Positions 59,510 to 64,000 of a DNA stretch of 64,000 nt are shown one piece after another. The number at the start of each line of letters is the position of its first letter. The first letter of the stretch is position 1. The stretch spans positions 241,501 to 305,500 of the forward strand of contig JAYKKM010000145.1 of the NCBI GenBank assembly GCA_035772405.1. Direction: 5' to 3'. Source of the stretch: Chrysogorgia sp. JL179-B06 (lineage: Eukaryota; Cnidaria; Anthozoa; Scleralcyonacea; Chrysogorgiidae). Position numbers and translations under genes: made by a program. The notes beneath the pieces were generated by a model, which ran no database searches, had not been told where the DNA came from, and saw only the letters and a program-made list of their open reading frames with translations.

Positions 59510-59554
59510 CTACCTATTATACGCACAAACATAAAAATAAATATACCACTACTG

Positions 59555-59958
59555 TAAAGGAGGATTTCCACTCAAGAAAGTTGGAACCGGAACGGACAGG
59601 ATCCGAACAAAATCCTGTCCGACAAGTTATTCCAATAACGACGAATATAACCGGATCGGAAGAAATCACAGCTCAAACCAGTTCAACAAATTATTTCTAT
59701 TCCGCGCGGCTGTAGTCCATTCCAACTATAAACCAATATGGCAGCAACCGTCAATTTTGTTTTGACATGTGATACAATTACAAATACGACCAAAAAAAAA
59801 CCATTACGGTAACTTTTTATTATCCGGGCATGAGAATGACTGGACGGGAACTAGTGAACCAGTATATATATATATATATATGTGTGCGGATTTGATTTTG
59901 TTCCAATTGTCCGATCTCAATCCGTTGCCAACTTTGCTGAGCGGAAATTCGCCTTAAA
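59555..59958. mobile_element. MITE (AAAGGAGGATTTCCACTC ends)
   Basis: Left end GTAAAGGAGGATTTCCACTC then AAAGTTGG; right end CCAACTTTGCTGAGCGGAAA then TTCGCCTTAAAAC, inverted. A (TA)n run lies at 59861-59881. It sits ~45 bp upstream of exon 1. Confidence 0.75.
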
Positions 59959-60320
59959 ACTAACTTGTTATTCGGCAGTCACTCACTAACGCAGAGATCC
60001 CAAAATGGAGGTCCTGCAATCTGATTAGTTCATATAAAGATCGGCTAATCATAGTTTCCCACTTCGAACTTTTGTGCTAAAAATGCTGTATTGACAAAAT
60101 ATGTACACATCATGTTAAATGTAAGGCCCGGTTTATAGCCGTCGAATTTACCATGTCCCGACAACACTTGTTAATTGTTTTGACAAAAGCATGTTACACA
60201 CATTATTTGTAATTTCTTGTGCAACATTGGCTTTACAAAAAAACATATTTGTGGCGTGCTTTATATTAATAGCATATCATCGTATTGTAATTTTTAAACA
60301 TGGCAGAACAACACTGAAGG

Positions 60321-63300
60321 AATGAGAAAAGACTTCAGAAGCAACATGACCAGGACTGAAAGAGGAATAACACTAATATCCAGCAGCAACACGAGCAGCA
60401 CTGAAAAAATGTGATATTTTAAATATTTGTTTGCTGTTGAAATTTCTGTTATCATCTCCTTTAGTTTCTTCAAGCTTCGGGAACTAGAACTGTAAAGCTC
60501 GTTTCAAAATTATAACAGTTCAAAACATCGTAGGGGTGACAAATTTAAGTTACCGCTTGATAAAAGAGCTAATAGCACTCCACCAAAAAAGTGTTGCTTA
60601 AATAAAAGTTCTTTGTAGCCTCGCCTGAGAATGGGTATTAGTTTTCTTCTAATGTTTTTAGTTTTAGAGAAATGTGCCTTTGTTTAATGTATTTTTGGTA
60701 AATTGAAGGCCGCCATTTTTCTTCTGATTGCTGGAGAATGCGGTCGCGGTCGCTCCCATTAATTGTTTACGTCATTGAGTGATACAACACTATAGAAATA
60801 AATCGTTCACAAATGACAATAGCATTGGTTTTATTCTATTGTGAAGGAATCATATTCATGCTAATCTATACTTTTCTATCATTCAATGACGTCAACAAAT
60901 AAATTAATGATATTAATGAGTAGGACTAAAGGAGGGAGAACAGACTCCAGTAGCAACATGAGCAGGACCGAAGAAAGAAGAACAGACCCCAGCGGCAACG
61001 TTAGCAGGACTGAAGGAGGGAGAACAGATTCCACCAGCAATATCACTGCCTATCCTGCACCCATAGTGCTATATTAGATCAGAAGGAGAACGGACTACAG
61101 CAGCTACAAGAGCAGAAGAGAGGGAAAACAGTTTCCAGCAGAAACAATAGCAAAACTGAAGGAAGAACTACTGCACTTGCAATATCAACACCAACACGAC
61201 TGAAAGGAGAACAACCTCCAGCAGCAAAAATAGCAGCACTGAAACAATGAGAACAACCTCCAGCAGTAACATCAGCAGGACTGAAAGAGGGAAAAAGGCT
61301 TCAGCAGTAACACGAGGAACAATATGGGCTGCACTGAAAGAAGGAGAACAATGTCCAGCAACAACATCAGTAAGACTGAAAGGAGAAAAGACTTCAACAG
61401 CAACATCAGAAAGACTGAAGGAGGGAGAACACTAGCATCCAGCAGCAACATGAACAGCACTGAAAGAAGGATAACAATGTCCAGCAGCAACATCAGCAAG
61501 GCTGAAGAAGGAAGAAAAACTTCAGCAGCAACACGAATAGATCTAAATGAAGGATAACAACCTCCAGCAGCAACATCAGTAAGACTGAAGGAGGGAGAAT
61601 ATACTTCAGCAGCAACACGACCATGACTGAAGGAGGGTGAACAGCCTCTATCAGCAATAAGAGCATAAATATAGGATGTAGAACTGACTACAGTAGAAAC
61701 ACGAGCAGGATTGAAAGAGCGAGAAAAGGTTTCAGCAGCAACATGAGGAACAATATGAGCTGCACTGAAAGAAGAATAATGTCTAGCAACAACATCAGCA
61801 AGACTGACGGAAGAAGAAAATACTTCAGCAATAACAGGGGCAAGACTGAAGGAGGTAGAACACTAGCATCCAGCAGCAATATGGATGAAAATAATATTTA
61901 ATGAGGAAATTCTCATCACATTACGTGGTTTTCAGACTGGTCCTACAAAAACAGCAACATGAGCAGGACTGATGGAGGGTGAACAGCCTACAGCAGCAAC
62001 AAGAGTAGAACTAAAGGATGGAGAACTGACTACAGTAGAAACATCAGCAGCACTGAAAGAAAGATAACAATATGAACTGCACTGAAAGAAGGAGAACAAC
62101 GTCAAGCAACAACTGGACAACATCAGCAAGACTCAAAGGAGAATATACTTCAGCAGCAACATGAGCAGGACTAAAGGAGAGTGAACAGCCTATATAGGAT
62201 GCAAAACTGACTACAGTAGAAACATCAGCAGGACTGAAAGAACGAGAACAACTTCCCACCGCAACATTAACAGGACTAAAAGAAAGATGAACTGCACTGA
62301 AAGAAGGAGAACAACGTCCAGCAACAACATCAGCAATACTGACGGATGGAGAAAAGACTTCAGCAGCAACATGAGCAGGACTGAAGGGAGGAGAACAGCC
62401 TCCAGCTGGAACATGAGCAGCACTGAAAGAAGGAGAACAACGTCCAGCAGCAACATCAGCAAGGCTGAAGGAAGGAGAAAATACTTCAGCAGCAACATGA
62501 GCAGGACTGAAGGAGGTAGACAGCTTTCAGCAGCAACATCAGCAGGACTGAAAAAGGGAGAAAAGACTTCAGCAGCAACATGAGCAACAATATGAACTGC
62601 GCTGAAAGAAAGAACAACCTCCAGCAGCAACATCAGTAAGACTGATGGAGGGCGAATATACTTAGGAGGGTGAACTGAAAGAACGAGAACAACTTCCCAC
62701 CGTAACATTAGGTCTGAAAGAAATATAACAATATGAACTGCACTGAAAGAAGGAGAACAACGTCCAATCTTCCAGCAACAACATCAGCAGCAAGCCTGAA
62801 AGGAGAAAATAATTCAGCAGCAACATGAGTAAGACTGAAGGAGGAAGAACACTAGCATCCAACAGCAACATCAGCAGAACTGAAAGGAGAACAAGGTCCA
62901 GCAGCAAGATCAGCAAGTCTTAAGGAAGGAGAAAATACTTCAGCAACAACATCAGCAGGACTGAAAGAGTGAAAAGACTTCAGCAGCAACATGAGAAACA
63001 ATATGACCTGCACTGAAAGAAGGAGAACAAGGTCCAGCAACAACATCAGCAATACTGACGGATGGAGAAAAGACTACAGCAGCAACAAGACCAGGACTGA
63101 AGGAGCATCCAGAAGCTAGCATCCAGAGGCAATGTGAGCAGGAATAAAGGAAGGAATAACAACCTCCAGCAGCAACATAAGCAGGACTGAAGGAGGGGAA
63201 AAAAACTTCAGCAGCAACACCAACATGACTGAAGGAAGGATAACAACCTCCAGCAGCACCATCACCAAAACGGAAGGAGGGAGAATATACTTCAGCAGCA

Positions 63301-64000
63301 ACATGAGCAGGACTGAAGGAAGGTTAACAGCCTCCATCAGCGATAAGAGCAGAAATATAGGATGGAGAACTGACTACAGTAGAAACATCACCAGGATTGA
63401 AAGAACGAGAGCAACTTCCCACAGCAACATTAGCAGGACTAAAAGAAAGATAACAATACGAACTGCACTGAAAGTAAGAGAACAACGTCCAGCAACAACA
63501 TCAACGAGACTGAAAGAAGGAGAAAAGACTTCAGCAGCAACATGAGCAGGACTGAAGGAGGACGAACACTAGCATCCAGCAACAACATGAGCAGCACTGA
63601 AAGAAGGAGAACAAGGTACAGCAGCAACATCAGCAAGGCTGATGGAAGGAGAAAAGACTTCAGCAGAAACATGAGCAGGACTGAAGGAGGGAGAACAGCT
63701 TTTAGAAACAACATCAGCAGCACTGAAAGAGGGAGAAAAGACTTCATCAGCAACATGAGCAACAATATGAACTGCACTGAAAGAAAGAGAACAACCTCCA
63801 GCAGCAACATCAGTAAGACTGATGGAGGGCGAATATACTTCAGCGGCAACATGAGCAAGACTAAAGGAGGGTGAACAGCCTACATCAGAAATAACAGCAG
63901 AACTATAGGATGGAAAACTGACTACAGTAGAAACACCAGCAGGACTGAAAGAACGAGAACAACTTCCCACCGTAACATTAGGTCTGAAAGAAATATAACA
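60321..64000. repeat. 42-bp satellite, degenerate, reaching the window end
   Basis: Units of 42 bp such as AGCAGGACTGAAGGAGGGAG plus AACAGCCTCCAGCAGCAACATG repeat from 60920 onwards, with an isolated patch at 60321-60408. Unit variants recur in a higher-order pattern: GGATGGAGAACTGACTACAG near 61677, 62013, 62196, 63360 and 63908; CAACTTCCCACCG near 62247, 62688 and 63960. The 14-codon phase gives broken Ser/Thr/Arg-rich (plus) and Leu-rich (minus) frames with stops. 60409-60890 has no recognised feature. Confidence 0.9.

Noticed and set aside
61247..63970. Leu-rich or Ser/Thr/Arg-rich frames as secreted or membrane proteins
   Set aside because: They are repeated 14-codon units of a 42-bp satellite with interspersed stops.

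Overview
The window is nuclear DNA from an animal, almost certainly an invertebrate metazoan. It shows many small exons with canonical GT-AG introns, an intron landscape packed with non-autonomous DNA transposons, non-LTR and BEL/Pao retroelement debris, tRNA-derived SINE-like pieces, several minisatellites, and CCCTAA-type motifs inside repeats. I cannot fix the phylum. A cnidarian-like or other early-branching or basal deuterostome genome would fit, but this is inference. No prokaryotic gene structure is present. One gene dominates: DYNC2H1, the heavy chain of cytoplasmic dynein-2 (the retrograde intraflagellar-transport motor), on the minus strand. I traced 38 consecutive coding exons from 59509 down to 2229, about 7.5 kb of coding sequence or roughly 2,500 codons. 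Reading phases agree across every junction except inside exon 7, which holds one extra base. The first ~200 residues lie beyond 64000. The C-terminal half (rest of AAA4, stalk, AAA5, AAA6 and C-terminal region) lies before position 1. Layout in transcript order (high to low coordinates): exons 1-9 encode the N-terminal tail; exons 10-23 encode the tail/linker; exons 24-28 carry AAA1 (P-loop GPAGTGKT, Walker B CFDEF); exons 28-32 carry AAA2 (GPSGSGKS); exons 32-37 carry AAA3 (degenerate P-loop GPEGCGKE); exon 38 opens AAA4 (GRSGVGRRT). Everything else sits in introns and is mostly mobile or repetitive: a 42-bp satellite (60.3-64 kb), a 24-bp satellite (20.5-21.6 kb), a 35-bp satellite split by a truncated LINE (6.1-8.9 kb), a pogo-terminus-like satellite (0.8-2.2 kb), a near full-length minus-strand LINE (47.7-49.8 kb), other LINE pieces, a chimeric BEL/Pao-LINE patch (11.3-12.7 kb) and around 30 foldback/MITE elements. 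Two show clear TA target duplications and one a clear 8-bp hAT-type duplication. I found no convincing new gene system. The most noteworthy items are the single-base frameshift in exon 7, a 115-bp perfect palindrome, a 1.1-kb long inverted repeat, foldback families nested in one another, a MITE forming the 3' splice-site region of exon 26, and duplicated repeat copies flanking exons 3-4.
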